In this document: piece by piece, positions 31,497-40,516 of the stretch
Position numbering within the stretch: position 1 is the first letter of the stretch
Layout: each line of letters opens with the position of its first letter
DNA from: an uncultured Eubacteriales bacterium
GTDB lineage: Bacteria > Bacillota > Clostridia > Tissierellales > Peptoniphilaceae
Direction: 5' to 3'
DNA: 58,544 bases
Assembly: GCA_900539725.1 (NCBI GenBank)
Contig: UQDI01000011.1
Coordinates: 1-58,544, forward strand
The notes under the pieces: model-generated
The model's input: only the letters and a program-made list of their open reading frames with translations
Told to the model about the DNA's origin: nothing
Database searches by the model: none
Translations under genes and position numbers: made by a program

Positions 31497-32684
31497 TTAT
31501 CCCTCCTCTAATATATTTCTAATTTTTTCTTTGTAAACTTCAACGCCCGGCTGACCATAAGGCTCAACCATGTCCATAGCTGCGTTGTAGACGCAGGCCG
31601 CCATGTAGAAGATGGCGAGCTTTGCAAGACTCTCCTCGCTTATCTCATTTAATTTAATTACGCAAGTCGGCACGCCGCCCATGTGATGCGCTTTAACAGT
31701 CGCTTTGAAGGCAATTTCATTTATCTTATTGATATTCATTATAGCCTCGTCTTGACTTATGAGCTGCTCTGCAAATATATGGGTCTCGATTATATTGCGC
31801 CTACCCTCTTGCAAGAGCTGACCCATAGAGTGCAAATCCTGAGTGTATTTAAGATTTGAAACTATCAGTCCTTTGCCGTCCTTTGCAAGCGATTCGCAAA
31901 GAAGCTGCTTGATCCACTCAGTAAATGACGCGAGCCTTTCCTCGTAAACGCTGATAAACTCAAGCGCATAAGTGTCTCCTGCCACGTGCCTATAGTAAGC
32001 GTAGTCAAGAGCCGTGTTAGCTTCGCTGCCATTATCAAAATACTCTTCCTTAGCATTTTTTATACCCAAAACAAGCGCATCTATATCAAGGCCACTGGCA
32101 GCCATTGGCAAAATGCCAACTGCAGTGAACACGCTGTAGCGTCCGCCAATATCTTCGGGTATAGTAAAAGTTTTCATCTTATGTACTAGAGCTTTCTTTG
32201 CTAATTCACTTGCTTCTGAGCTCGTCACTATAACCCCATTTGCAAGGTCAACGCCCTTCTTCTTCATATCGTCAAGGAAGATTTCGAAGACAAGTTTCGT
32301 CTCCATCGTAGTTCCCGACTTACTTATCACGTTTATGGCGTAGCGCTTGTCACGTAATTCGTGAAGAAGCTTTGTAATGCAGCCGCTGTCAAGCATATTG
32401 CCCGTAAAATATATAGGAAAATCACTTCCTAAAGCGTCGATGAAAGCCTTGGCCCCGATAAATGATCCGCCGATGCCGATAACGACGAGAGCGTCAAAGT
32501 CCTTGCGAATGCGCTCAGCGGTGTTTTTTACGTCACTAATAAAGGCCTCGCTTAAGTAGTCTAGCCTAATCCAGTCCGACGCATATTTCGTATGAAATTG
32601 TTTAAACGCATCTAGCTTTTTCGCAGGAGCATTCGCCTCGTATTGAAGCGGCTCCTTGAATATATCAAGCTGCATTTGATTCAC
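31497..32684 (-). CDS. pgi: Glucose-6-phosphate isomerase
   Basis: A 395-residue enzyme that interconverts glucose-6-phosphate and fructose-6-phosphate. Sugar-phosphate isomerase motifs: VVIGIGGSFIGAKA (about 67-80), VISKSGTTMET (about 118-128), GGRYSVFTAVG and the EGRRNIIETHIF segment with its catalytic Glu. It is shorter than the roughly 450-residue Firmicute norm at the N-terminus and is of the PGI family, not the cupin-type archaeal enzyme. It is the first gene of a pgi-cupin-crp operon. A TATAAT-like -10 lies about 25 bp upstream of its ATG. Confidence 0.93.
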   Translation of the reverse strand: MNQMQLDIFKEPLQYEANAPAKKLDAFKQFHTKYASDWIRLDYLSEAFISDVKNTAERIRKDFDALVVIGIGGSFIGAKAFIDALGSDFPIYFTGNMLDSGCITKLLHELRDKRYAINVISKSGTTMETKLVFEIFLDDMKKKGVDLANGVIVTSSEASELAKKALVHKMKTFTIPEDIGGRYSVFTAVGILPMAASGLDIDALVLGIKNAKEEYFDNGSEANTALDYAYYRHVAGDTYALEFISVYEERLASFTEWIKQLLCESLAKDGKGLIVSNLKYTQDLHSMGQLLQEGRRNIIETHIFAEQLISQDEAIMNINKINEIAFKATVKAHHMGGVPTCVIKLNEISEESLAKLAIFYMAACVYNAAMDMVEPYGQPGVEVYKEKIRNILEEG

Positions 32685-32687
32685 CTC

Positions 32688-32789
32688 GCTTATAAGTATC
32701 TATATTATAACACGAAAGAGCATAAATTTCCAGATATTAATATAGACTTTGACAAGATTGAGCCAATAGATGATGAAGAAATTGAATAA
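32688..32789 (+). pseudogene. Possible C-terminal gene fragment at the island edge
   Basis: An open stretch on the plus strand without a start ends at TAA (32787-32789). Its last residues read KFPDINIDFDKIEPIDDEEIE, split here as KFPDINIDFD then KIEPIDDEEIE. The acidic, Ile/Asp-rich composition resembles the end of a real protein. It overlaps the pgi promoter region and sits where the sequence becomes more AT-rich. No parent gene can be named. Confidence 0.3.
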
Positions 32790-33124
32790 AGCGTTTAAAA
32801 TTTTTTAAGAATTATAAACATAAAAAATCGCTACCATAAATCCCTCTTAAGAAATATATAATGATTAATTTGTAAAATGTGATATAATGATATATAGAAT
32901 GACTATACAAAGTTAAATAACAAAAAGCCATAAACACAACTCCTCATAACATAGCTAAAATGGGACGAGATGAGAACGTGATTATGTAAATACTTTGTAG
33001 GATATATAGGTATTTCAAATGTGATATATCAAACGTGTTGGAATTTAGAAACAAGTGAAAACTTACATAAGAATTCGATACTATATTTGTAATTATGGAA
33101 TTTAATTAATGGCGGTAGAAAACT
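32790..33124. other. AT-rich intergenic stretch at the left island edge
   Basis: About 335 bp without a supported gene. It contains TATAAT-like words (near 32880) and several TGTGATAT-like words near 32875 and 33018, but no clear direct repeats or integrase gene that would define an attachment site. The response regulator at 33125 has only a weak GGCGG ribosome site. Confidence 0.4.
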
Positions 33125-33778
33125 ATGAAAAAAATTTTAATAATTGAAGATGATAAAAATTTAAATAAAGGACTTTCTATAGCTTTAAATAAAGATTATG
33201 AGGTTTTATCTGTAAGCACAATTAGTGAAGCAAAAAACTTTATTGATAAAGCTGACTTACTTTTACTTGACATGAATTTGCCTGATGGAGATGGGCTTGA
33301 AATAATAAAATATACTAGACAATCTTCAGCAATTCCCATTATAGTTTTATCTGCTATAGATCTTGAGGCATATATAATTTCTGCTATAAATTTAGGGGCA
33401 GACGACTATTTAACAAAACCATTTTCTTTAGGAATCTTAGAAGCAAAGATAAATAGGGCTTTTGAAAAAATATTACCAAGCGATTTAAATATTTATAATA
33501 AAAATGGTCTAGACTTTAATTTCAATGAAAATACTTTCTTTGTGGATAATAAAAACATAGATCTCACAAGGACAGAGACAAAAATTCTATATTACCTGAT
33601 AAAAAATAAGTCTCAAGTTATTACTAAAGAATTACTATTTGATTTTATTTGGGGATTAGATGATGAATTTATTGATCAGAATACTCTTAGTGTCAATATA
33701 TCTAGGATAAGAAATAAATTAAAACCCTATGACCCAATAGAAACAGTTTTTGGAGTTGGATATAAATGGCAATTTTAA
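33125..33778 (+). CDS. OmpR-family response regulator, module 1
   Basis: A 217-residue regulator: receiver domain with acidic pocket Asp9/Asp10, phospho-acceptor Asp49 and Lys98, then a winged-helix DNA-binding domain (LTRTETKILYYLIKNKSQVITKELLFDFIWG). Its end overlaps the start of the histidine kinase. The partner ABC genes downstream carry a likely binding site (34652-34665), so it should activate them when the kinase senses a peptide antibiotic, as in BceR systems (inference). Confidence 0.92.
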   Translation: MKKILIIEDDKNLNKGLSIALNKDYEVLSVSTISEAKNFIDKADLLLLDMNLPDGDGLEIIKYTRQSSAIPIIVLSAIDLEAYIISAINLGADDYLTKPFSLGILEAKINRAFEKILPSDLNIYNKNGLDFNFNENTFFVDNKNIDLTRTETKILYYLIKNKSQVITKELLFDFIWGLDDEFIDQNTLSVNISRIRNKLKPYDPIETVFGVGYKWQF

Positions 33779-34638
33779 TAGGTATTCTAGTAATTTTAAT
33801 TGGAATTCTTTTATATAAATATATTGTCTTGAGAAGTGAAATGAGTGAACTCTCCGACTATATTGATAAGGCTTTGGATGGAAATTTAGAAATTACAGAA
33901 TTTGATGAAAAGGAATTATCTAAAATAAAATCAAAACTCATTAAGTTTTTGTATGCCAGCCAAGTAAAAGAAGCGAAAATAAATACAGAAAAAAGTAAAA
34001 CAAAAGATTTAATAGCAGATATATCACACCAAACCAAGACACCCATTACCAACCTTTCTTTATACATTAGTCTTTTAGAAGAAGATCCAAAAGATGAGTA
34101 TCTTGAAATTATAAAGTATGAACTTAATAAATTAGAATTTTTAATTCAAAACCTAGTAAAATCATCTAGGCTCGAATCCGATATTATTTCCTTACAAAAA
34201 CATCAAGCAAATTTAAAAGACATAGTAGAAGATGCTTTGAGAGAATTTAAAGTGATATTATCTGAAAAAGACATAAGCATAAATTTAAAAGACGAAGACT
34301 TAATTTTCAATTTGGACGAAAGATGGCTTAAAGAAGCCATTCATAATCTAGTAGATAATGCGATAAAATACTCGCCAAATGGTTCTACAATTAATATTTC
34401 AGTTTATAAATCTTACCTAAACTATAATCTAGACATAGAAAATGAGTGCAAAGACCTATCAGAAGAAACTTTGCCAAAAATATTTGAAAGATTTTATAGA
34501 GGAAAAAATTCAGTTTCAAAAGACGGTTTGGGTTTAGGTCTATTTATAGCCAGAGAAATTATAGAAAGACATGGTGGAAATATAAGAGCATCTTTAGACG
34601 AAAATAGAATAAAATTTTCAGTAGACTTCCCCTTGTGA
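33766..34638 (+). CDS. Sensor histidine kinase, module 1 (BceS-like)
   Basis: A 290-residue kinase with a single N-terminal helix (residues about 2-21) and no extracellular sensor domain. The H-box is DISHQTKTP (His88). N-box DNAIKYSP, and GLGLF glycine box near the C-terminus. Such short-input kinases rely on the partner ABC transporter as the sensor. It overlaps the regulator by 13 bp. Confidence 0.9.
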   Translation: MAILIGILVILIGILLYKYIVLRSEMSELSDYIDKALDGNLEITEFDEKELSKIKSKLIKFLYASQVKEAKINTEKSKTKDLIADISHQTKTPITNLSLYISLLEEDPKDEYLEIIKYELNKLEFLIQNLVKSSRLESDIISLQKHQANLKDIVEDALREFKVILSEKDISINLKDEDLIFNLDERWLKEAIHNLVDNAIKYSPNGSTINISVYKSYLNYNLDIENECKDLSEETLPKIFERFYRGKNSVSKDGLGLGLFIAREIIERHGGNIRASLDENRIKFSVDFPL

Positions 34639-34651
34639 GAAGTCTTTTTTC

Positions 34652-34706
34652 TTACAAAACTGTAAGAAGTCTTGTAAGTAATTTGTAAGATATAAGTGTT
34701 ATATTA
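34652..34706 (+). promoter_or_regulatory. BceR-like operator and promoter of ABC module 1
   Basis: TTACA-N4-TGTAA (34652-34665) matches the inverted repeat reported for BceR-type regulators (TnACA-N4-TGTAA). Two more TGTAAG words follow at 11-12 bp spacing, then a TATATT -10 candidate (about 34700). It lies in the gap between kinase and ATPase genes. Confidence 0.65.
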
Positions 34707-34726
34707 AATGTAAAGAGGTGATAGAA

Positions 34727-35404
34727 ATGTTAAAAGTAGAAAATTTAAAAAGACATTATAAAACAAATGACGTTGAAGTAAGAGCTCTTGATGGAGTATC
34801 TTTCGAAGTAAAAAAAGGAGAATTTATTTCCATAATTGGGGCATCTGGTTCTGGTAAATCAACCCTATTACATTTACTAGGGGGACTTGATTATCCTACA
34901 AGCGGAAAAGTTTTAATTGATGATACCGACATTTATGCATTGAAAGATGATGAGAGAACCATTTTCAGAAGAAGAAATATTGGTTTTGTCTTTCAAGCAT
35001 ATAATCTTTTGCCTATGCTAAATGTATATGAGAATATAATTATTCCCTTTGGTCTTGATGGAGACAAAGTAGATAAAAAATATGTTGATTCTGTAATAGA
35101 CATTCTTGAGATAAGCGATCAGAAAAATAAAATGCCAAACGAATTATCTGGAGGACAACAACAAAGGGTTGCTATAGCAAGAGCCTTGGTTACAAAGCCA
35201 TCTATAATTCTTGCTGATGAACCTACTGGAAATTTGGATTCAAAATCATCTTCTCAAGTTGTTTATTTACTAAAAAAGATTAATAAAGAGCTTGGAAATA
35301 CTATTCTTATGATTACTCACGATGATGCGGTAGCTCAAGCTGCAGAAAGAACTTTAAGGATAGAAGATGGAAAGCTGGTGGGAAATAATGAAAGTCAAAA
35401 ATAA
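34727..35404 (+). CDS. ABC transporter ATPase, module 1 (BceA-like)
   Basis: A 225-residue ATPase: Walker A GASGSGKST (38-46), Q-loop (VFQAYNLLP), signature LSGGQQQR, Walker B IILADEPTGNLD, H-loop (ITHD). The ATG at 34727, with AAAGAGG eight bases upstream, is preferred over the GTG at 34718. It overlaps the permease gene. The DEPTGNLD signature places it with MacB/BceA ATPases. Confidence 0.93.
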   Translation: MLKVENLKRHYKTNDVEVRALDGVSFEVKKGEFISIIGASGSGKSTLLHLLGGLDYPTSGKVLIDDTDIYALKDDERTIFRRRNIGFVFQAYNLLPMLNVYENIIIPFGLDGDKVDKKYVDSVIDILEISDQKNKMPNELSGGQQQRVAIARALVTKPSIILADEPTGNLDSKSSSQVVYLLKKINKELGNTILMITHDDAVAQAAERTLRIEDGKLVGNNESQK

Positions 35405-37868
35405 AGCTTATATAGTACGTCTGTCAAAAAGTATTTTAAATGCAAATAAAAGCAGGAGAAATATTCTCTTATTAGCAATAGCCTTGACATCTATACTTTT
35501 TACAAGTCTATTTTCAGTTGCCTTAGGTTTAGGAAAAAGCATGGAAACCCAAACAATGAAAACTGTTGGCACAATCAGCCATGGCTCTTTTAAAGAACTT
35601 TCTGACAAAGACATAAATATTTTATCCAAGGATAAAGACTTAAAGGAATTTTCAATAAGAGAGAAAGTTGGGATCCTTGATGATGAAAAAATAAGTGCAG
35701 AACTATCTTATATGGACAAAAAAGGATTTGAATGGTCATTAATAGAAAAAGTTAAGGGAAAATTTCCTGAAAAAGAAAACGAGATATTTATAGATTTAGC
35801 AACTGCAAAAAAGTTAGGTTATAAGGGTGAAATTGGAGAAGTGATAGAAGTTCCTTTCAATATAGAAAAACCTTACACAGGAGAGATTATTGAAAAGAAA
35901 AGTGATAAATTTATTATATCTGGAACTTTTCAAAGTCCTATTGATTCCAATGTTGGTGTAGGACAAATCTATTTATCAAAAGCTTATGTAGATAAATTAT
36001 CCCTTCCAGAAAATAATAAAGATGTGGAAGTTATGCTAAAGAATTCCTTTATGATAAGGGATAAACTTTTAAAAATTGCAGAGAGAAATGGTTATAAGGT
36101 AGCGGATAATCCTGGGAATTTATCAGGCAATGAAATAAGGATTGGCGTTAACTTTGCGTATCTTTTTTCTGGTGATAGTAGTTTTGATTTAAATACCTTT
36201 ATACCTTATTTAGCTTTTCTGATTTTGGTAATGGTCGCAGGATACTTAATAATAAACAATATTTTTAAAATATCCGTAAATGAAGATATTAAACTTCTGG
36301 GACTATTAAAAACAATTGGAATGACAAAGCCACAAATTAAAAAACTTGTTCATCTTGAGTCTTTAGCAGTCGCACTTCCAGCAATAATAGTTGGAGATAT
36401 AGTAGGGATCTCTATTGGAAAAATCATTTTAAATAAAATATTTGCAAATAATGAGATGTTAACGGGTGTAAAATTATCACTTATGGTAATAATCTTAATT
36501 ATCTTATTTTCGACAGCCTTCACTTTGCTTACAGTATTTCTATCAGTTATGAGACCTGCAAGGTATGCGGCAAAAGTTTCTCCAATAGATGCCAGCAGAT
36601 ACAATGAAACCACGATAAAAAAGAAATATAAAAGTGAAAATATTTCTCTGGGCAAGCTTGCTAGAAGACAAGTCTTTTCCAATAAATTTAGATTTATATC
36701 GATAGTTCTTTCCATTAGCCTTTCTGCAGTTATTTTAAATAGCGTTTTAACTTATACTAGTAATATTGATCTAGAAAAGGGAATTTCTGATGTAATTGTA
36801 ACGGACTATAATATAGCAAGCCCAAAATATTTTAGGTATATGTACTCAGGAAGTGAGGACGGTATCAAGGATAATTTCATTGATGAAATAGAAAATCAAA
36901 AGGGATTTAAAGCTGGGGGAGCGTTATACTATTATGGTTATGAATACGCTTATCCAGATATAAAAATAGAAGACAATAAAGTTGCTCCAATATTATTGGG
37001 AATAGATGATTATTTAATAAATAAAGAGAAATTTATAGAAGGAGAATTTAATAAAGATAAATGGAATAACGGATCGTATGCCATTGTAGGTGAAGATAGT
37101 GATAAGAAATCTTCATTTAAAGCAGGTGATAAAATAAAGATCAAAGTAAAAAATAGCATTAAAGAAGTCCAAATTATTGGAAAAATTAATTATAATTTTT
37201 CCGATGGATTGAGATATTATCCTATTATCCAGGAAAATCAATTTGATGAGTCTAGCCCTGAGTTAGATTTAGAATATTTTTATTTAAATCCTAATTTGTA
37301 CAAAGAACTTACAGGAGATAAGAGTATAATGTCCTATGGATTTGATGTAGAAGATAGCGAAAAGGAAAATTTTGATAAGTTATTAAAATCTTTTGAAAAT
37401 GAACCAGGATTTTCCTACGATTCAAGGGATCTTCAGATCAAATCTACAATGGAATTCAAAAACCTAATAGAATTTGCTGGCTATAGTTTGTCTATAGTAT
37501 TGTTCTTAATATCGGTGCTTAACTTTATTAACGTTATTGCTACTGAAATTTTAAGAAATATGGTTAACTTATCAATCCTTGAAGCAATTGGAATGACAAA
37601 GAAAAACATTAAAAAATATTTGGTGAAAAAGAATTTGATCTATTCTTTATGTGGCTTAGTATTTTCTTTCATCATTATGCTTCTTGTAGATAAATACATC
37701 TTGATAGATTTTATGGAACAAACTAAGTGGACTTCCTATAAATTTGTAATCATGCCACTTATACTTGTAAACTTAGTAAATATAATCATTGGGATAATAT
37801 TTACAGATAGATTCTATGAAAAGCATATCAAAAATAGTCTTGTAGATAGAATAAGAAGTTTAGAATAA
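35388..37868 (+). CDS. ABC transporter permease, module 1 (FtsX-type)
   Basis: An 826-residue permease with an N-terminal helix (about 20-45), a first extracellular domain (about 55-255), a first FtsX bundle (about 262-385), a helix near 425, a second extracellular domain (about 445-680) and a final three-helix bundle. It therefore has eight helices and two large external domains, rather than the single one of classical BceB. It starts inside the ATPase gene at an ATG with GGTGGG upstream. Likely role: removal or sensing of a membrane-active peptide (inference). Confidence 0.88.
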   Translation: MKVKNKAYIVRLSKSILNANKSRRNILLLAIALTSILFTSLFSVALGLGKSMETQTMKTVGTISHGSFKELSDKDINILSKDKDLKEFSIREKVGILDDEKISAELSYMDKKGFEWSLIEKVKGKFPEKENEIFIDLATAKKLGYKGEIGEVIEVPFNIEKPYTGEIIEKKSDKFIISGTFQSPIDSNVGVGQIYLSKAYVDKLSLPENNKDVEVMLKNSFMIRDKLLKIAERNGYKVADNPGNLSGNEIRIGVNFAYLFSGDSSFDLNTFIPYLAFLILVMVAGYLIINNIFKISVNEDIKLLGLLKTIGMTKPQIKKLVHLESLAVALPAIIVGDIVGISIGKIILNKIFANNEMLTGVKLSLMVIILIILFSTAFTLLTVFLSVMRPARYAAKVSPIDASRYNETTIKKKYKSENISLGKLARRQVFSNKFRFISIVLSISLSAVILNSVLTYTSNIDLEKGISDVIVTDYNIASPKYFRYMYSGSEDGIKDNFIDEIENQKGFKAGGALYYYGYEYAYPDIKIEDNKVAPILLGIDDYLINKEKFIEGEFNKDKWNNGSYAIVGEDSDKKSSFKAGDKIKIKVKNSIKEVQIIGKINYNFSDGLRYYPIIQENQFDESSPELDLEYFYLNPNLYKELTGDKSIMSYGFDVEDSEKENFDKLLKSFENEPGFSYDSRDLQIKSTMEFKNLIEFAGYSLSIVLFLISVLNFINVIATEILRNMVNLSILEAIGMTKKNIKKYLVKKNLIYSLCGLVFSFIIMLLVDKYILIDFMEQTKWTSYKFVIMPLILVNLVNIIIGIIFTDRFYEKHIKNSLVDRIRSLE

Positions 37869-37887
37869 AAATTTGTAAATAATCTTA

Positions 37888-37921
37888 AAAAAGCTATAAG
37901 TTTATCCGCTTATAGCTTTTT
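37888..37921 (+). terminator. Terminator of ABC module 1
   Basis: AAAAAGCTATAAG (37888-37900) pairs with CTTATAGCTTTTT (37909-37921), a 13-bp stem with T5, 19 bp past the permease stop codon. Confidence 0.9.
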
Positions 37922-38031
37922 ATCTCTCCACTTCTATCCCATAATAATTTTCATAGTTTTTCCTATACTGAACAAGGTCTGAAAATTGCTCTTTATTCAA
38001 AGAATACTCTTGCATAAGGGTGTTCTTTTTT

Positions 38032-38289
38032 TCATAATTCCATTCCAATTTCGTGAGCTTTTATAGGATCAACCTCTCCTGGTAGAAAAGATTGAATTAA
38101 ATGTCTAGCTAAGACTGTTCCTTTAGTATCATTGTCTTCTCGTGTTTTCATAAATTGAATATGGGCAGTAGATGGATGACATTTGAATGAAGATACTAAG
38201 ATTTTTTCATCAGTTTTTTCACTCTTAGTTATATAGTCTATTGCCAAATTTAGAGTTGATTTTATAGGATGTATTTTTGTAATTGCCAT
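38032..38289 (-). pseudogene. Truncated relaxase (MobA/VirD2-like mobilisation nuclease)
   Basis: 85 residues match the N-terminus of relaxases of integrative conjugative elements: MAITKIHPIKSTLNLAIDYI at the start, then 'SSFKCHPSTAHIQFMKTRE' and 'ARHLIQSFLPGEVDPIKAHEIG'. Full proteins have several hundred residues, with the metal-binding His triad further on; that part is gone. The frame stops right after EIGMEL, and an unrelated or frameshifted stretch ending in KNYENYYGIEVER follows. Start ATG 38289 has a GGTGATT site. It marks an old conjugative-element insertion. Confidence 0.8.
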
Positions 38290-38531
38290 ACTAATCACCA
38301 GAACTTTCTTTTGATTTATTAAGAAGTACAATCGTCGGGAAAATTAGAGTGTACCAGCTGTACAGAGGGAAGAAGACCATTATTTGGACATAGAAGCCAC
38401 CTTTATACGCTGGTTGTTCTAATTAATACTATTAAACACTCTAATTTTAATTAAAGACGTTATTCTAGAAGTATCAAATAGGATTCCAACCTTCCTATAT
38501 ATAATCAGGCGATATTTGTCTAATAATTTTA
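38290..38531. other. Remnant DNA upstream of the relaxase fragment
   Basis: On the minus strand a short open stretch ends TIVLLNKSKESSGD at a TAG (38293-38291) one base before the relaxase ATG. This is the position where mobC accessory genes normally end, so it may be a mobC tail. The rest of the 240 bp shows no supported gene. Confidence 0.35.
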
Positions 38532-39104
38532 TTAACTTCTTTTAATTGAATTCAAATTATATAAGCTGAAGCTAGTAAATATAATTAGTATTACACCTAA
38601 AATTATTGATTTATAATCAATCACCTTGAGTAAACCTAATACTATTAAAAGTACAGAGAAAAATAAAAGATAGTAATATGGAGCTTTTCTCCTATTAATA
38701 TCTAAATTTTTACTGTCTCTATCAGAAAAAATTGGTATTTCCTTACTTCCGTCTGTTTCAATTATCAAAATTTCTTTGTTAATCATACCAGGAGAAGTCG
38801 CTATCATACTTTTAGGAGAGTTGTAAGGCCTCAATTTTATATTTCCAAAACTAAGTTTTCCAATGTTAAGTGGGGCTGTAAAAACTTTTAAATTCATACC
38901 ATTTAAAAATTCTGTGTATTTTTTTCTTTCCTTGTTATTCATATATCCTATATACTCTACAGCGTACCTATGGTCTGAATTAGTTTTTTCAAATTCATGT
39001 ATGATAGATCCACTTTTTACAAGTCGATATCCCTCGCTGGCTATATGATTTAAATATTCTTCCCTGCCTTCTATAGGATTTAGAAAAATTTTTATTTTAT
39101 TCAT
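38532..39104 (-). CDS. DUF2812 domain membrane protein
   Basis: A 190-residue protein. The N-terminal cytoplasmic domain (about 1-60: 'EEYLNHIASEGYRLVKSGSIIHEFEK') matches the DUF2812 pattern. A middle region follows, then two membrane helices at about 143-161 and 166-183. DUF2812 genes are typically paired with a PadR-type regulator, as here; its start overlaps the PadR gene by eight bases. The function is not established; regulation together with PadR suggests a membrane-stress or antibiotic response. Confidence 0.8.
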   Translation of the reverse strand: MNKIKIFLNPIEGREEYLNHIASEGYRLVKSGSIIHEFEKTNSDHRYAVEYIGYMNNKERKKYTEFLNGMNLKVFTAPLNIGKLSFGNIKLRPYNSPKSMIATSPGMINKEILIIETDGSKEIPIFSDRDSKNLDINRRKAPYYYLLFFSVLLIVLGLLKVIDYKSIILGVILIIFTSFSLYNLNSIKRS

Positions 39105-39432
39105 AGTCTTCCTCCTTTTTAAATTTCTTTTCTCCTTTTAAAACCAAATTTCTCATTCTCTTAATTTCTAATGAAACTAATTCTCTTCCAGTATCTGTGG
39201 CTATATAAACTTTTTTGCCACTATCATCTTTATCAACTAATTCGATCCATCCTTTCTTATTAAGATTATTAATGGCTCCGTATAAGGTTCCTGGACCCAA
39301 AATAATCCTTCCATTAGTTATTTCTTCAACTTCTTGTGAAACTTTGTAACCATAATTCTCTTCCAGCATTGTTAGCAAGACTAAAAACATTGTTTCGGTT
39401 AAAGGAATGTGTTTCTGTAAATCATTTCCCAT
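39097..39432 (-). CDS. PadR-family transcriptional regulator
   Basis: A 111-residue winged-helix repressor. The PadR core is clear: 'LTETMFLVLLTMLEENYGYKVSQEVEEITNGRIILGPGTLYGAINNLNKKGWIEL', with the GPGTLYGAI recognition segment. The C-terminal helix is short. The ATG at 39432 has GGAGGT seven bases before it. Its promoter carries an inverted repeat over the -35 box, so it should repress itself and the DUF2812 gene. Confidence 0.92.
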   Translation of the reverse strand: MGNDLQKHIPLTETMFLVLLTMLEENYGYKVSQEVEEITNGRIILGPGTLYGAINNLNKKGWIELVDKDDSGKKVYIATDTGRELVSLEIKRMRNLVLKGEKKFKKEEDYE

Positions 39433-39461
39433 TGATAACACCTCCGTATTTGATTATCTAA

Positions 39462-39518
39462 ATTATATCACTAAACATACTACGTGTCAAGTAGTATGTT
39501 AGACATAGTCGTAGTATG
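39462..39518 (-). promoter_or_regulatory. PadR promoter and operator
   Basis: Minus-strand TTGACA (39490-39485), 17-bp spacer, TATAAT (39467-39462). A perfect inverted repeat CATACTAC-N7-GTAGTATG (39476-39498) overlaps the -35. A third GTAGTATG (39511-39518) lies exactly 20 bp further, two helical turns. Confidence 0.82.
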
Positions 39519-39856
39519 AAAATACCGTAATTATCAATTGTTTCTAGTCTATAATTGTATGATATCGGATATTTTGATTGAGTTAATTTTATATATTTTG
39601 AAACAAATTGGAAATATTATCTAATTTTGCTCTTTTTATTTTAGTATTAAATGATAAGTGGTAGTTATTTTTTATAATATCACTAAATCCACCTCATTAT
39701 AGGACGTTTTCAAATTTTTATTCCAGCCCCAGTCCCAGTACCGGATAATAAGAATCAACTAATTTAAGGTATTTAGATTAATTTAGTTACAAATATGGTA
39801 TAATATTATAGAAATAATGTACAAAGTAGAAGATTAGATTGAGGTGGAGTATAGAA
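39519..39856. other. Intergenic region before response regulator 2
   Basis: About 340 bp, very AT-rich. A TATAAT (39799-39804) about 53 bp before the regulator start is the likely -10; no good -35 is visible. A short C-rich patch (CCAGCCCCAGTCCCAG, 39723-39738) is unlike its surroundings. No gene is supported. Confidence 0.45.
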
Positions 39857-40516
39857 TTGAAAATACTAATGATTGAAGATGACAGCACAATTGCTTTTGC
39901 TGTTAATACTTACTTAAACAAACAGAATATTGAGACGGTTATTTATAACAAGCTTTCTCTGACAGAAAATCTTAATTTTAATGATTTTAATTTAATTCTA
40001 CTTGATGCCAATCTTCCAGATGGTTCAGGTTTTGATTTTTTAAAGTGGCTGAGAGAATTTTCTGACCTTCCTGTAATAATGCTTACTGTAAAAGACGAAG
40101 ATGAGTATGTTATCAAAGGTCTTTCTCAAGGAGCAGATGATTATATTACAAAACCTTTTTCTCTTCCTGTCCTAAAAGCAAGAATAGACAATGTTTTTAG
40201 CAGAAGAATAAAAAAGGTTGACGAACTGACATTTGAAAATTTAACTTTAGATCTTATATCAAAACAAGCTTCGATATATGGAAAAGATTTAGACCTTAAC
40301 TTAAAAGAGTTTGCTGTTTTGGAAATGCTTTTAGAAAACCAAAATATAAATCTACTAAGAGAGCGAATTTTAGATTATGTTTGGGGTTATGATTTTTATG
40401 AAGTAAATGACAATACACTAACTGTCACCATAAAAAGACTCAGATCTAAACTCGGAGATTATGGCGGTCATATAAAAACTCTTAGAGGGATAGGATATAG
40501 GTGGGACAATGAATAA
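39857..40516 (+). CDS. OmpR-family response regulator, module 2
   Basis: A 219-residue regulator: acidic pair in MIEDD, phospho-acceptor Asp50 in ILLDANLPDG, Lys in DDYITKPFS, winged helix from about residue 130. The start is TTG at 39857, with GGAG seven bases upstream; an in-frame TTG at 39839 would give six extra residues with no ribosome site. It overlaps the kinase by eight bases. A direct repeat upstream of the module's ATPase gene is a likely target. Confidence 0.9.
   Translation: MKILMIEDDSTIAFAVNTYLNKQNIETVIYNKLSLTENLNFNDFNLILLDANLPDGSGFDFLKWLREFSDLPVIMLTVKDEDEYVIKGLSQGADDYITKPFSLPVLKARIDNVFSRRIKKVDELTFENLTLDLISKQASIYGKDLDLNLKEFAVLEMLLENQNINLLRERILDYVWGYDFYEVNDNTLTVTIKRLRSKLGDYGGHIKTLRGIGYRWDNE

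Noticed and set aside
32790..33124. Attachment site or integrase remnant at the left island edge
   Set aside because: I could not find a direct repeat shared with the right edge near 45240 or any integrase-like frame, so no site is claimed.
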